Positions 1 through 8,366 are shown, counted from the first letter of the stretch. The stretch: DNA of 64,000 nucleotides from Bisbaumannia salifodinae (GCF_039522585.1 NZ_BAAADR010000002.1); one strand, 5' to 3'. Numbers and translations are program-made. Notes: generated by a model from the sequence alone, not told the origin.

Positions 1-296
1 GTCAGGGCCTCGCGGATCGCCTCGGCCACCTCGCGGCTGGCCACCATGCCGATCTTGACGGCATCGATGGCGATATCGTCGAGCAGGGTCTCCAACTGGG
101 CGGCGATAAAGTCTGCCGGCACCGGGTGCACCCCGGTCACCCCCTGAGTGTTCTGCGCGGTCAGGGCGGTGATCACGCTGGTACCATAGGCGCCCAGCGC
201 CGAGAAGGTCTTGAGGTCGGCCTGGATGCCGGCGCCGCCGCTGGGGTCGGAGCCGGCGATGGTCAACAGTTTGGGAATCGGGGGAGTGTCGTTCAT
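1..296 (-). CDS. thiD: ThiD, hydroxymethylpyrimidine/phosphomethylpyrimidine kinase (5' part only)
   Basis: Cytoplasmic thiamine-pathway kinase that phosphorylates HMP and HMP-P. Only the first 98 codons or so are in the window; the gene runs off the left edge. The visible N-terminus carries the family signature TIAGSDPSGGAGIQADL (about residues 12-28), followed by TFSALGAYGTSVITALTAQN, which is typical of ThiD rather than of general ribokinases. The start is the ATG at 294-296. Upstream lies the divergent tandem-repeat array in front of the YqaA-like gene. The assignment is firm for the family; nothing can be said about the active-site C-terminal half. Confidence 0.93.
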   Translation of the reverse strand, partial: MNDTPPIPKLLTIAGSDPSGGAGIQADLKTFSALGAYGTSVITALTAQNTQGVTGVHPVPADFIAAQLETLLDDIAIDAVKIGMVASREVAEAIREAL

Positions 297-352
297 GGGG
301 AGGTCTTGTCGTTGATGTCGTCGCCTAGCCTACTGCAAGGGACAGGGGGGCC

Positions 353-607
353 GCCATGCTGAGCCTGTTCCTGGTGGCCCTGGCCGGCGCGACGCTGTTG
401 CGAGGAGAGGCCGGGGGCTCGCCATGCTGAGCCTGTTCCTGGTGGCTCTGGTTAGCGCGACGCTGTTGCGAGGAGAGGCCGGGGGCTCGCCATGCTGAGC
501 CTGTTCCTGGTGGCTCTGGTTAGCGCGACGCTGTTGCGAGGAGAGGTCGGGGGCTCGCCATGCTGAGCCTGTTCCTGGTGGCCCTGGTCAGCGCGACGCT
601 GCTGCCC
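353..607 (+). repeat. 68-bp tandem array duplicating the 5' end of the YqaA-like gene
   Basis: Three full 68-bp units (353-420, 421-488, 489-556) precede a fourth partial unit (557 to about 607) that is the true start of the YqaA-like gene. Each unit holds about 14 start codons of the gene plus a spacer containing GAGGAGAG and GGGGGCTCGCC. Because 68 is not a multiple of three, each unit reads from its ATG as a 24-codon mini-ORF. Its TGA overlaps the next unit's start in the string ATGCTGA. The units differ by a few bases (GCCGGC against GTTAGC or GTCAGC), so the array is not brand new. Confidence 0.95.
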
Positions 608-997
608 GGCGGCTCCGAGCTGTGGCTGGCCCGGCTCTGGTGCCTGGGGGAGCCGGCGGCGCTGCTGTGGGCGGTGGCCACCGCCGGCAACACCCTGGGC
701 AGCCTGATCAATGTCTGGCTGGGCCGCTATGCGCGGCGTTTCCAGGATCACCGCTGGTTTCCCGCCTCGCCGGCGGGGCTGGCCCGGGCCGAGCGCTGGT
801 ACCACCGCTTCGGCGAGTGGAGCCTGCTGCTCTCCTGGGCACCGCTGATCGGCGATCCCCTGACGGTGCTGGCCGGGGTCTTCCGCCTGCCCTGGTGGCG
901 CGCCCTGCTGCTGATCACCCTGGCCAAGGGGACCCGCTATGCGCTGGTCCTGCTGCTGGCCCGGCAGTGGCTGGCGCCGCTGTGCGGCGGCGCCTGA
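560..997 (+). CDS. YqaA family small inner-membrane protein
   Basis: A 145-residue hydrophobic protein with several predicted membrane segments. It resembles the YqaA/DedA-like (SNARE-associated) family, with the loop AGNTLGSLINVWLGRYARRF at about residues 34-53 and SWAPLIGDPLTVLAGVFRLP in the second half. The molecular role of the family is unknown; DedA relatives are linked to lipid transport and membrane homeostasis. The start at 560 is the last of four ATGs made by the 68-bp array; only this frame stays open. Downstream is the TRAP tail array. No operon partner is visible. Confidence 0.8.
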   Translation: MLSLFLVALVSATLLPGGSELWLARLWCLGEPAALLWAVATAGNTLGSLINVWLGRYARRFQDHRWFPASPAGLARAERWYHRFGEWSLLLSWAPLIGDPLTVLAGVFRLPWWRALLLITLAKGTRYALVLLLARQWLAPLCGGA

Positions 998-1020
998 GAT
1001 GCCGGGGGGATGACTGGGGA

Positions 1021-1543
1021 TTAAAGTATTGCGGGCAGCCAGGTGGCCAGCCCTGGGAAGGCGGCCAGGGCCAGCAGCATGCTCAGCTGCAGCAGGATAA
1101 CGGGGATGCCCCCCCGGTAGATGGCCCGGCAGTGGCGGGCACCGCTTTGCAGCGGTGCCTGGCAGGCGCGGGGTCGGCGTGGCCGGCCCCGAGGCTTACA
1201 GAATGGAGGGCAGCCAGGTGGCTAGCCCCGGGAAGGCGGCCAGAGCCAGCAGCATACTCAGCTGCAGCAGGATAAAGGGGATGCCCCCCGGTAGATGGCC
1301 CGGCAGTGGCGGGCACCGCTTTGCAGCGGTGCCTGGCAGGCGCGGGGTCGGCGTGGCCGGCCCCGAGGCTTACAGAGTGGAGGGCAGCCAGGTGGCTAGC
1401 CCCGGGAAAACGGCCAGGGCCAGCAGCATACTCAGCTGCAGCAGGATAAAGGGGATGCCCCCCGGTAGATGGCCCGGCAGTGGCGGGCACCGCTTTGCAG
1501 CGGTGCCTGGCAGGCGCGGGGTCGGCGTGGCCGGCCCCGAGGC
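1021..1543 (-). repeat. 174-bp tandem array duplicating the 3' end of the TRAP large-subunit gene
   Basis: Three units (1021-1195, 1196-1369, 1370-1543) follow the TRAP stop codon on the minus strand. Each holds about 105 bp equivalent to the last 34 codons plus stop, and a 69-bp spacer with a perfect hairpin, GCACCGCT-GCAA-AGCGGTGC as read on the minus strand (1139-1158, 1313-1332, 1487-1506). The two inner units lack one base in the GTC codon of the tail and are frameshifted. The outermost unit (1021-1195) restores the frame and differs from the gene by mostly synonymous changes. This is the only content of the gene-free stretch 998-1543. Confidence 0.95.
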
Positions 1544-2947
1544 TTACAGAATGGAGGGCAGCCAGGTGGCTAGTCCCGGGAAGGCGGCCAGAGCCAGCAG
1601 CATACTCAGCTGCAGCAGGATAAAGGGGATGACCCCCCGGTAAATGGCCGAGGTGGGCACCGAGTCCGGGGTCACCCCGCGCAGATAGAAGAGCGCGAAG
1701 CCGAAGGGCGGGGTGAGGAAGGAGGTCTGCAGGTTGATGGCGATCATCACCCCCAGCCAGATGGGGTCGATGCCCATGGCCAGCAGTACCGGGCCGACGA
1801 TGGGCACCACCACGAAGGTGATCTCGATAAAGTCGAGGATAAAGCCCAGCAGGAACATCACCAGCATCACGATCAGCATGGCGCCCACCACGCCGCCGGG
1901 CATCGCCTCGAACAGCCCGGTGACCAGCTCCTCGCCGCCATAGGCGCGGAATACCAGGGAGAAGAGGGTGGCGCCGATCAGGATCAGGAACACCATGCTG
2001 GTGACCTGGGTGGTGGTGCGGGCCACCTCCTTGAGCATGGTCAGGCTCACCCGCCCCTTGGCCAGGGCCAGCACCAGGGCGCCGAAGGCACCCACCGCGG
2101 AGGCCTCGGTGGGGGTGGCGAAGCCGCCGAGGATCGAGCCCAGCACGGCGACGATCAGCACCACCGGTGGCACCAGCCCCTTGAGCAGCAGTGGCCAGAG
2201 GCTGCCGTGATGACCGAGCTCCTGCATCAGCGCCTGGCGGTCGGCGGGGGGCGCCAGCCGTGGCCTGAGCCAGGCGGTGATCGCCACATAGGCGATATAG
2301 GCCACCACCAGGATCAGCCCGGGGACCAGGGCGCCGACGAAGAGGTCGCCCACCGACACCGTCTTGGGGCTCCACACCCCCATGGCCAGTTGCGCCTGCT
2401 GGTAGGCGTTGGAGAGCACGTCGCCGAGCAGCACCAGGGCGATGGAGGGGGGGATGATCTGGCCCAGGGTGCCGGTGGCGCAGATGGTGCCGGTGGCGAG
2501 CGAGGCCGAGTAGCCCCGCTTGAGCATGGTCGGCAGCGACAGCAGGCCCATGGTCACCACGGTGGCGCCGACGATGCCGGTGGAGGCGGCCAGCAGCATG
2601 CCGACCAGGATCACCGCGATGCCCAGGCCGCCGCGCAGGCCGCCGAAGGCCAGGGCCATGGCGTCGAGCAGGGTCTCGGCGACCCGCGACTTCTCCAGCA
2701 GCACCCCCATCAACACGAAGAGCGGCACCGCCAGCAGGGTCTGGTTGGTCATGATGCCGTAGACCCGGTTGGGCATGGCGGAAAGGAAGTTGGCCTCGAA
2801 GTGCAGGGCCACGCCCAGGGCCTCCAGGCCCAGGCCGAGGCCGGCGAAGGCCAGGGCGGTGCCGGCCAGCGACAGGGCCACCGGATAGCCCAGCATCAGC
2901 ACGACACAGATGGTGGCGAACAGGAAGAGCGGCATATAGTCGAGCAC
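1544..2947 (-). CDS. TRAP transporter large (DctM-type) permease subunit
   Basis: A 467-residue multi-spanning inner-membrane permease of a tripartite ATP-independent periplasmic transporter. It contains the family hallmarks GVLLEKSRVAETLLDAM, GTLGQIIPPSIALVLLGDV, FATPTEASAVGAFGALVLA and SFLTPPFGFALFYLRGV. The extra segment near WSPKTVSVGDLFVGALVPG suggests the mannitol/chloroaromatic-type branch. I chose the GTG at 2947 as start: it overlaps the small-subunit stop as TAGTG and has GAGGAGG seven bases upstream; an ATG lies four codons further in. The 3' end is the source of the 174-bp tail array. Substrate unknown, and no binding-protein gene is adjacent. Confidence 0.92.
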   Translation of the reverse strand: MLDYMPLFLFATICVVLMLGYPVALSLAGTALAFAGLGLGLEALGVALHFEANFLSAMPNRVYGIMTNQTLLAVPLFVLMGVLLEKSRVAETLLDAMALAFGGLRGGLGIAVILVGMLLAASTGIVGATVVTMGLLSLPTMLKRGYSASLATGTICATGTLGQIIPPSIALVLLGDVLSNAYQQAQLAMGVWSPKTVSVGDLFVGALVPGLILVVAYIAYVAITAWLRPRLAPPADRQALMQELGHHGSLWPLLLKGLVPPVVLIVAVLGSILGGFATPTEASAVGAFGALVLALAKGRVSLTMLKEVARTTTQVTSMVFLILIGATLFSLVFRAYGGEELVTGLFEAMPGGVVGAMLIVMLVMFLLGFILDFIEITFVVVPIVGPVLLAMGIDPIWLGVMIAINLQTSFLTPPFGFALFYLRGVTPDSVPTSAIYRGVIPFILLQLSMLLALAAFPGLATWLPSIL

Positions 2948-3507
2948 TAGAGCACCTCCTCGTGCTCGGGTTCCGGGGCCGCCAGGCGGCCGCGCAGGAT
3001 CAGCACCTGGCGGATCAGCAGGGCGATGCCCTGGAGCAGCAGCAGCAGGGCCATCAGGGGAATCAGGGTCTTGACCAGGTAGGTCACCGGCAGGTTGGCA
3101 TCCGAGGAGCGCTCCAGGATGGCCCAACTGCTGGCCACGTACTCGAGGCTGCCGAGGCCGATAAACAGCACCACCGGGAGCAGCAGGAAGAGGGTGCCGG
3201 CCAGGTCGATCCAGGCGCGGCCCTTGGCGGAGAGGCGGCGATAGAAGATATCCACCCGCACATGGCCGTCATGCTTGAGGGTGTAGGCGGCCCCCAGCAT
3301 AAAGACCACGGCATGCATGGCCATCACCGACTCCTGCATGGCCATGCTGTGGATGCCCAGGGCGTAGCGCATCACCACCAGCACGAACTGCACCAGCATC
3401 ATCGCCAGGGTAAGCCAGGCGATGGCCCGGCCGAGGGTCTCGATCACGCCCTCGATCCACCCGAGCAACGCCGGTTCGCGGCCCGTCGGTTCGCGAGTCG
3501 TTGTCAT
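2947..3507 (-). CDS. TRAP transporter small (DctQ-type) permease subunit
   Basis: A 186-residue protein with four predicted membrane helices, typical of DctQ subunits. Signature stretches are VMRYALGIHSMAMQESVMAM (about residues 46-65) and YTLKHDGHVRVDIFY (about 80-94), the latter strongly conserved in small subunits. It is coupled to the large subunit by a one-base TAGTG overlap, so the two are co-translated. The upstream gene is a nuclease-fold protein, not a solute-binding protein, so this QM pair must use a binding protein encoded elsewhere. Confidence 0.92.
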   Translation of the reverse strand: MTTTREPTGREPALLGWIEGVIETLGRAIAWLTLAMMLVQFVLVVMRYALGIHSMAMQESVMAMHAVVFMLGAAYTLKHDGHVRVDIFYRRLSAKGRAWIDLAGTLFLLLPVVLFIGLGSLEYVASSWAILERSSDANLPVTYLVKTLIPLMALLLLLQGIALLIRQVLILRGRLAAPEPEHEEVL

Positions 3508-3590
3508 GGGAAAGTCTCGTTAGTGTCCGGCAGAAGGCGGCATCATCGCCGATTCGACGCCAGAGGTCACCCACCACCCTCAACGGGGTA

Positions 3591-4412
3591 TCAGTTCCTG
3601 GTGGCCTGGATATGCCGGTAGAGGGCCAGTTGGCAGGCGTCTGGAAGATGGACATCCACCGCCACCGGCAGGTGATCCGAGAAGAGGTGATCCAGGACGC
3701 GTACCTCTTCCGCGACCAGGGAGTCGGATAGCAGGATATGGTCCAGGGCCCGGCGGGGTTGCCAGGAGGGGTAGCTGAGCAGCGGCTTGACCGGATGCAG
3801 GGGCAGGGCCGCACAGAAGTTGGGGTGGGCGTGGATCTGGTCCGGGGTGCAGTTGAGGTCGCCCATCACCACCACATGGCGCAGCGGCGTGATCAGCTCG
3901 CTGAGGTAGTCGAGCTGGCGCATGCGGCCGCGGTGACTCAGGGCCAGGTGGGCGACGAAGAGGTGCAGGGCATCGGGGCCCTCGCCGTAGCGGGCATGGA
4001 TGGCGCCGCGACCGGGCAGGGTGCCGGGCAGGCGGTGCTCCTCGATATGCGCCGGCGACAGCCGCGACAAGAGGCCATTGCTGTGCTGGGCGAAGCGCCC
4101 CAGGTTGCGATTGAGCTGCTGGAAATGGTGGGGGAAGCCGGCCCGCTGTGCCAGGTACTCCACCTGATTGATCTGGCTGGAGCGGAAGCTTCCACCGTCG
4201 ACCTCCTGGAGGCCGACGATATCGAACTGCCCCAGCACCTCGCCGACCATGTCCAGGCGGCCGCGGCGCTTGGGGTGGGGCAGCAGGTGCTGCCAGCTAC
4301 GGGTCAGGTAGTGGTGATAGGCCGAGGTATGAATGCCCACCTGCAGATTGAAGGTGAGCAGGCGGAGATGACCTGGTGCGTGGAAGGGTCTCATGGCCTC
4401 GGCCTGGGTCAT
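3591..4412 (-). CDS. Endonuclease/exonuclease/phosphatase (EEP) family protein
   Basis: A 273-residue soluble protein of the exonuclease III/DNase I-like fold. Catalytic motifs are in order: FNLQVG (about 21-26), GLQEVD (67-72) with the metal-binding Glu, MGDLN (183-187) and FSDHLPV (244-250) with the catalytic His. Members hydrolyse phosphodiesters of nucleic acids, lipids or inositides, so the substrate is not predictable. It starts four bases after the dsbA stop and is probably co-transcribed with dsbA, an arrangement I recall from pseudomonads. No signal peptide is seen, so it is likely cytoplasmic. Confidence 0.85.
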   Translation of the reverse strand: MTQAEAMRPFHAPGHLRLLTFNLQVGIHTSAYHHYLTRSWQHLLPHPKRRGRLDMVGEVLGQFDIVGLQEVDGGSFRSSQINQVEYLAQRAGFPHHFQQLNRNLGRFAQHSNGLLSRLSPAHIEEHRLPGTLPGRGAIHARYGEGPDALHLFVAHLALSHRGRMRQLDYLSELITPLRHVVVMGDLNCTPDQIHAHPNFCAALPLHPVKPLLSYPSWQPRRALDHILLSDSLVAEEVRVLDHLFSDHLPVAVDVHLPDACQLALYRHIQATRN

Positions 4413-4416
4413 GGGC

Positions 4417-5055
4417 CTACTCGCCTCGTTCCTGACGGACCTTGTCGATCAGTGCCTCGGCGATCAGCGGCATGTTTTCCAGGCTGCCGGCGCTGGAGGG
4501 GCTGACCAGGTAGCGGCCGTCGATCACCATGGCCGGGACGCCCATCAGGCGCATGGCACGCATGCGGCTATGGGCCTGGTTGACCTGGGAACGCACGCCG
4601 AAGGAGGTCAGGGCCTCCCGGGCCTCGGCCTCGTCGACGCCGAAGTCACCGAAGAAGGCGGCCACCTCGTCGGTATCGGTAAGGCGCTTACCCTGCTGGT
4701 GAATGGCGTCGAAGATGGCCGCATGGGCCTCGTCCAGGATGCCCAGGGACTCGGCGGCATAGAAGACGCCGGCATGGGTATTCCAGTCGCCGCCCATGGT
4801 GGCGGGCATATGCACCACGCTGACGTCGTCCTCCAGGGTGGGATACCACTCGGTGACGCTCGATTGCAGGCGATAGCAGTGGGGGCAGCCGTACCAGAAG
4901 GCCTCGGTGACTTCGATCTGTCCTTCATCCACCACCGTTTCCACCGGGTTGGGCAGCAGTTCGTAGTGTTGGCCCTCCACCAGGGGGGTGGATTGGGCCT
5001 GGGCCAGGCCGGCCAGGGCGAAGATCGCCAGGGACGCCATCAGGGGCTTGAGCAT
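4417..5055 (-). CDS. dsbA: DsbA, periplasmic thiol:disulfide interchange protein
   Basis: A 212-residue oxidase that introduces disulfide bonds into exported proteins. There is a signal peptide at residues 1-20 ending at AQA. The thioredoxin-fold active site is WYGCPHC with Cys57 and Cys60. The cis-proline loop GVPAMVIDGRYLVS lies in the C-terminal part. DsbB would reoxidise it; no dsbB is in the window. Its neighbours cytochrome c4 and engB upstream and the EEP gene downstream match the order common in Pseudomonas relatives. A long perfect hairpin separates it from the cytochrome gene, so it may have its own promoter. Confidence 0.95.
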   Translation of the reverse strand: MLKPLMASLAIFALAGLAQAQSTPLVEGQHYELLPNPVETVVDEGQIEVTEAFWYGCPHCYRLQSSVTEWYPTLEDDVSVVHMPATMGGDWNTHAGVFYAAESLGILDEAHAAIFDAIHQQGKRLTDTDEVAAFFGDFGVDEAEAREALTSFGVRSQVNQAHSRMRAMRLMGVPAMVIDGRYLVSPSSAGSLENMPLIAEALIDKVRQERGE

Positions 5056-5163
5056 GCGTGAACTCTCCTTGGAGCATGAATAGGGATAAAGGTAACAGGA
5101 TTCGTTGCCCCTTGCCGGGGCGACGGTCGCAGGCTTTGAGCGCGATCGGGCGACGGGGTTCCC

Positions 5164-5202
5164 AACGTTCGGGGGCGGCCAAGTTGGCCGCCCCCGAACG
5201 TT
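5164..5202. repeat. Perfect 18-bp-stem hairpin between cytochrome c4 and dsbA
   Basis: The two 18-bp arms (5164-5181 and 5185-5202) are perfectly complementary around a 3-base loop. There is no T-tract on either side, so it is not a textbook intrinsic terminator, though it could act as a processing site or as a Rho-assisted terminator for the cytochrome gene. It shares the GGGGGCGGC / GCCGCCCCC core with the hairpin at 19193-19232. Confidence 0.8.
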
Positions 5203-5225
5203 GCGCTGGCTAAGCGATGCCGGCC

Positions 5226-5840
5226 TCAGTGAAGGCCCAGCACATAGTTGGCCACGGCTTCCATGTCACGATCGCTCATCTTGGTGGCGATATCGCGCAT
5301 GATGGCGTTGGGATCATTGGCCCGCTCGCCATCGGCGAAATTCTGCAGGGTGGAAACGATATAGTCGGGATGCTGACCGCTCAGGGCCGGATAGGCCGCG
5401 GAGCCGATGCCCACCCCGGTGGGGCTGTGGCAGGCGGCGCAGGCCGGGATGCCCTTGCCCATGTCGCCGGCGCGATAGAGTTCCTGGCCACGGGCCACCA
5501 GCTCGGCGTCCGGATCGGCCTGGCCCAGGTTGGCCTGCTGCTGGGCGAAGAAGGCCGCCACGTCCCAGGCGTCCTGGTCACTGAAGCCGTCCACCTGGCC
5601 GGCCATCTGCGGTACCAGGCGCTCGCCGTCGCGGATATCCATGATCTGCTTGGCCAGGTAGGAGGCCTGCTGGCCGGCCAGGTTGGGGAAGGCCGGGGAG
5701 GCGCTGATGCCTTCCTGGCCGTGACAGGCGGCGCAGGTCTGCGCCTTCTCGCGCCCCGCGGCGGGGTCGCCCTGGAGGTCGGCGTGGGCCACGCCCACTG
5801 CGCCCATGGTCAGGGCCAGGCTTGCCAGTAACTTTCTCAT
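5226..5840 (-). CDS. Cytochrome c4, periplasmic dihaem c-type cytochrome
   Basis: A 204-residue electron carrier that feeds terminal oxidases. There is a signal peptide at residues 1-20 (ends AHA). It has two haem-attachment motifs, CAACH at 36-40 and CAACH at 134-138, each at the head of a similar roughly 90-residue domain, as expected for c4. A methionine such as Met79 (VPQMAG) is a plausible axial ligand in the first domain. The start at 5840 was preferred over an upstream ATG at 5903 because it places the signal peptide at the N-terminus. It is divergent from engB. Confidence 0.93.
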   Translation of the reverse strand: MRKLLASLALTMGAVGVAHADLQGDPAAGREKAQTCAACHGQEGISASPAFPNLAGQQASYLAKQIMDIRDGERLVPQMAGQVDGFSDQDAWDVAAFFAQQQANLGQADPDAELVARGQELYRAGDMGKGIPACAACHSPTGVGIGSAAYPALSGQHPDYIVSTLQNFADGERANDPNAIMRDIATKMSDRDMEAVANYVLGLH

Positions 5841-6064
5841 CGCTAATCCACTATGCCATTGATTGTTGACCGGAACGTATCCTGGGCGCCGCCCGCTGTC
5901 CATGCTGCGCCTCTATCGGGCGCGGTTCGTTGTCGGCGAGAGCAGGGTGGTACACTAACCTGCCCCAGGTCGCTGAAAAATACAGGGCATTATAACGACT
6001 CGCCAGGGTGAGGTGAATCTGCCCGACCTGCCACCTAAGCCGAACTTTCGCCAGGATCCCATCC

Positions 6065-6682
6065 ATGCCGTCTCTCAACTACCAGACCGCCCGCTTCCTT
6101 ACCAGTGCGCCGACCCTGGCCCAGTGCCCGCCGGACGAGGGGCGCGAGGTGGCCTTCGCCGGCCGCTCCAACGCCGGCAAGTCCAGCGCGATCAATACCC
6201 TGACCCAGCAGAAGGCCCTGGCGCGGACCTCCAAGACCCCCGGGCGCACCCAGTTGATCAACTTCTTCTCCCTGGGGGAGGAGACCGGGCGGCGCCTGGT
6301 GGACCTGCCCGGCTATGGCTTCGCCAAGGTGCCGGAGAAGGTCAAGCTGGAGTGGCAGCGCCACCTGGGCGAGTACCTGCGCGGACGGGCCTGCCTGGCC
6401 GGCCTGGTGCTGGTGATGGACGTGCGTCACCCGCTCACCGAGTTCGACCAGATGATGCTGGGCTGGGCCGACGAGCAGTCGATGCCGGTACATATCCTGC
6501 TGACCAAGGCCGACAAGCTGAAGAGCGGCGCCGCCAAGGCGGCCCTGCTGCAGGTGCGCCAGCGCCTGCAGGAGTGGGAGGACCTGGTCAGCGTGCAGCT
6601 CTTCTCGGCCCTCAAGCGCGAGGGCGTCGAGGAGGCCCGGGCGCGGCTGGATGCTTGGCTGGCCGCGTCGGTCACCCCGTAG
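6065..6682 (+). CDS. engB: EngB/YsxC, ribosome-biogenesis GTPase
   Basis: A 205-residue TrmE-Era-EngA-type GTPase needed for late 50S assembly. G1 is GRSNAGKS (33-40), G3 is DLPG (80-83), G4 is TKAD (147-150), and the switch I region RTSKTPGRTQLINFF is highly conserved. Length is normal for the family. It is divergent from cytochrome c4 and convergent with yigB, with only 20 bp between stops. Confidence 0.95.
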   Translation: MPSLNYQTARFLTSAPTLAQCPPDEGREVAFAGRSNAGKSSAINTLTQQKALARTSKTPGRTQLINFFSLGEETGRRLVDLPGYGFAKVPEKVKLEWQRHLGEYLRGRACLAGLVLVMDVRHPLTEFDQMMLGWADEQSMPVHILLTKADKLKSGAAKAALLQVRQRLQEWEDLVSVQLFSALKREGVEEARARLDAWLAASVTP

Positions 6683-6702
6683 GCTTGCGGCGCCCCGGGA
6701 CG

Positions 6703-7449
6703 TCAGTCCCGTTGCTGAAGGCGCGCCAGCAACGCCGGCAGCTCGCGGACATGGCTGAGGCGATGGATGCCCTCCGGCAGCGCCTCGCCCGCCGCCTGGT
6801 CGTGACGATCGATCCAGGCCACCCGCATGCCCAGGCGCCGGGCCGGTAGCACGTCCTCCTTCCAGGAGTCCCCCACGTGCAGGGCCCGCGACGGCGCGCT
6901 GTTGAGTCGTGCCAGGGCGGCCAGGAAGGGCCGCGCATCGGGCTTGGGGGCGAGCAGCTCGCCGGCGATGATCGACACCGGGAAGTGGCGCACCAGGGGC
7001 AGCCGATTGAGGTCCACGTTGCCATTGGTGATCGTGGCCAGGCGGTAGTCCCCCGCCAGCCCCTCCAGCAGGGCGTCCACCTCCGGGTAGGGATCGAGGC
7101 GGTGACGCAGCTCCAGGAAGCGCTCCATGGCGGCGGTGGCCCACATCTCCGCCTCCTGTGAGGCGAGGCCATAGGCCTCCAGCAGTTCATAGAGGCTGCG
7201 CCGGCGGACCCAGGTGAAGTCGCCGCGGCGCAGCGGGAAGCGCCGCGCCACCTCGCCACGGTGCTGCACGTAGGTGGGCAGCGGGAAGCGCTCGCCGTAG
7301 CGGCCCAGCTCGGCCAGCCGGGCCTCCAGCCAGGTGCTCAGGGCGTTGTCCAGCCAGTGGTAGTGGCCCTGCTCGGCGTGCTCCATCACCGGGCCGTTGT
7401 CCCACAGGGTGTCGTCCAGATCGAAGGTCAGGGTATCGAGGCGCGTCAT
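6703..7449 (-). CDS. yigB: YigB-type HAD phosphatase
   Basis: A 248-residue haloacid-dehalogenase-superfamily hydrolase. Motif I is DLDDT (10-14) with the nucleophile and acid/base aspartates; motif II is TITNGN, and motif III/IV lies around GDSWKEDVLPA. In E. coli YigB dephosphorylates a riboflavin precursor (5-amino-6-(5-phosphoribitylamino)uracil) as well as FMN; that activity is inferred here from position after xerC and similarity. The start overlaps the xerC stop as ATGA, so it is translationally coupled. Confidence 0.85.
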   Translation of the reverse strand: MTRLDTLTFDLDDTLWDNGPVMEHAEQGHYHWLDNALSTWLEARLAELGRYGERFPLPTYVQHRGEVARRFPLRRGDFTWVRRRSLYELLEAYGLASQEAEMWATAAMERFLELRHRLDPYPEVDALLEGLAGDYRLATITNGNVDLNRLPLVRHFPVSIIAGELLAPKPDARPFLAALARLNSAPSRALHVGDSWKEDVLPARRLGMRVAWIDRHDQAAGEALPEGIHRLSHVRELPALLARLQQRD

Positions 7450-8366
7450 GGGTCATCCTGGCCGCCCTCGGGGCGGCGGCGTGCGCGTGGGTGGGCGGCA
7501 TCGTAGCTGGCGGCCAGGTGCTGCCAGTCGAGGCGGGTATAGACCTGGGTGGTGCTCAGGTTGGCATGCCCCAGCAGCTCCTGCACCGCGCGCAGGTCCT
7601 GGCTCGACTCCAGCAGGTGGCTGGCGAAGGAGTGACGCAGGCGGTGGGGGTGCAGGTGCTCGGCGAGGCCGCGCTCCCGGGCCAGCTTGGCCAGGCGTAG
7701 CTGGATGGCGCGATGGCCCAGGCGGCTGCCCCGCCGGCCGACGAACAGCGCCGCTTCCTGCTCGCCGGCCAGCTGGCCGCGTACCAGCAGCCAGGCGTCC
7801 AGGGCCTGGCGGGCCCGCCGGCCGATGGGCAGTTGCCGCGGCTTGGCGCCCTTGCCCAGCACCCGCAGGCGGCGTGGCTGGAGGTCGTGCAGGTCGAGGC
7901 CGGCCAGCTCCGCCAGGCGCAGGCCGCAGGAGTAGAAGAGCTCCAGCATGGCCTGGTCGCGGCGCGCCAGGGGCGAATCGTCATGGGGGGCGTCGAGGAA
8001 GCGCGCCAACTGGTCCACGTCCACCGGCTTGGGCAGGTGGCGGGGCTGGCGGGGCGCCTGGGAGAGGCGCACCGGGTCGTGATCGAGGCGGCCGCCCTCC
8101 ACCAGGTACGCCGCGAAGCGCGACAGGGCGGCGCGGCGCCGGGCCAGGCTGCGCGGCGCCAGGCCCCGGGCCCGCTCCTGGCCCAGGAAGCGTCGCACCA
8201 GGGCGGCGTCGAGCTCGCTCCAGTCGGCGAGCCCGGAAGCCTCGGCGAAGGCCAGGAAGGCGCTCAGGTCGCGGCGATAGGCGGCCAGGGTGGCCGGGCT
8301 CGCCTCCCGCGCCAGGGCGCCGAGGAAGGCCTCGAGGGCGTCGGCGAGGGCCTCAGCGGGAGGCAT
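7446..8366 (-). CDS. xerC: XerC, tyrosine recombinase for chromosome dimer resolution
   Basis: A 306-residue tyrosine recombinase that works with XerD at dif. The catalytic set is present: Arg150 (CGLRLAE), a Lys in GKGAK at 171-175, His241 and Arg244 in HPHRLRHSF, His267 (LLGHANL) and nucleophile Tyr276 (TTQVYTRLD). The N-terminal SAM-like core-binding domain spans about 1-100. Its position in dapF-DUF484-xerC-yigB identifies it as XerC rather than XerD or an integron/phage integrase. Confidence 0.95.
   Translation of the reverse strand: MPPAEALADALEAFLGALAREASPATLAAYRRDLSAFLAFAEASGLADWSELDAALVRRFLGQERARGLAPRSLARRRAALSRFAAYLVEGGRLDHDPVRLSQAPRQPRHLPKPVDVDQLARFLDAPHDDSPLARRDQAMLELFYSCGLRLAELAGLDLHDLQPRRLRVLGKGAKPRQLPIGRRARQALDAWLLVRGQLAGEQEAALFVGRRGSRLGHRAIQLRLAKLARERGLAEHLHPHRLRHSFASHLLESSQDLRAVQELLGHANLSTTQVYTRLDWQHLAASYDAAHPRARRRPEGGQDDP

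Noticed and set aside
1021..1648. Regular repeats that could be mistaken for a CRISPR array
   Set aside because: Units are 174 bp tandem copies of a gene tail with no unique spacers and no cas genes.
1083..2375. A 430-residue open frame with repeated GGHPLYPAAAEYAAG-like segments
   Set aside because: It is a shadow of the TRAP gene and its tail array in another frame. The repeat in the protein only mirrors the in-phase 174-bp DNA period, and codon use and composition are unlike a real gene.
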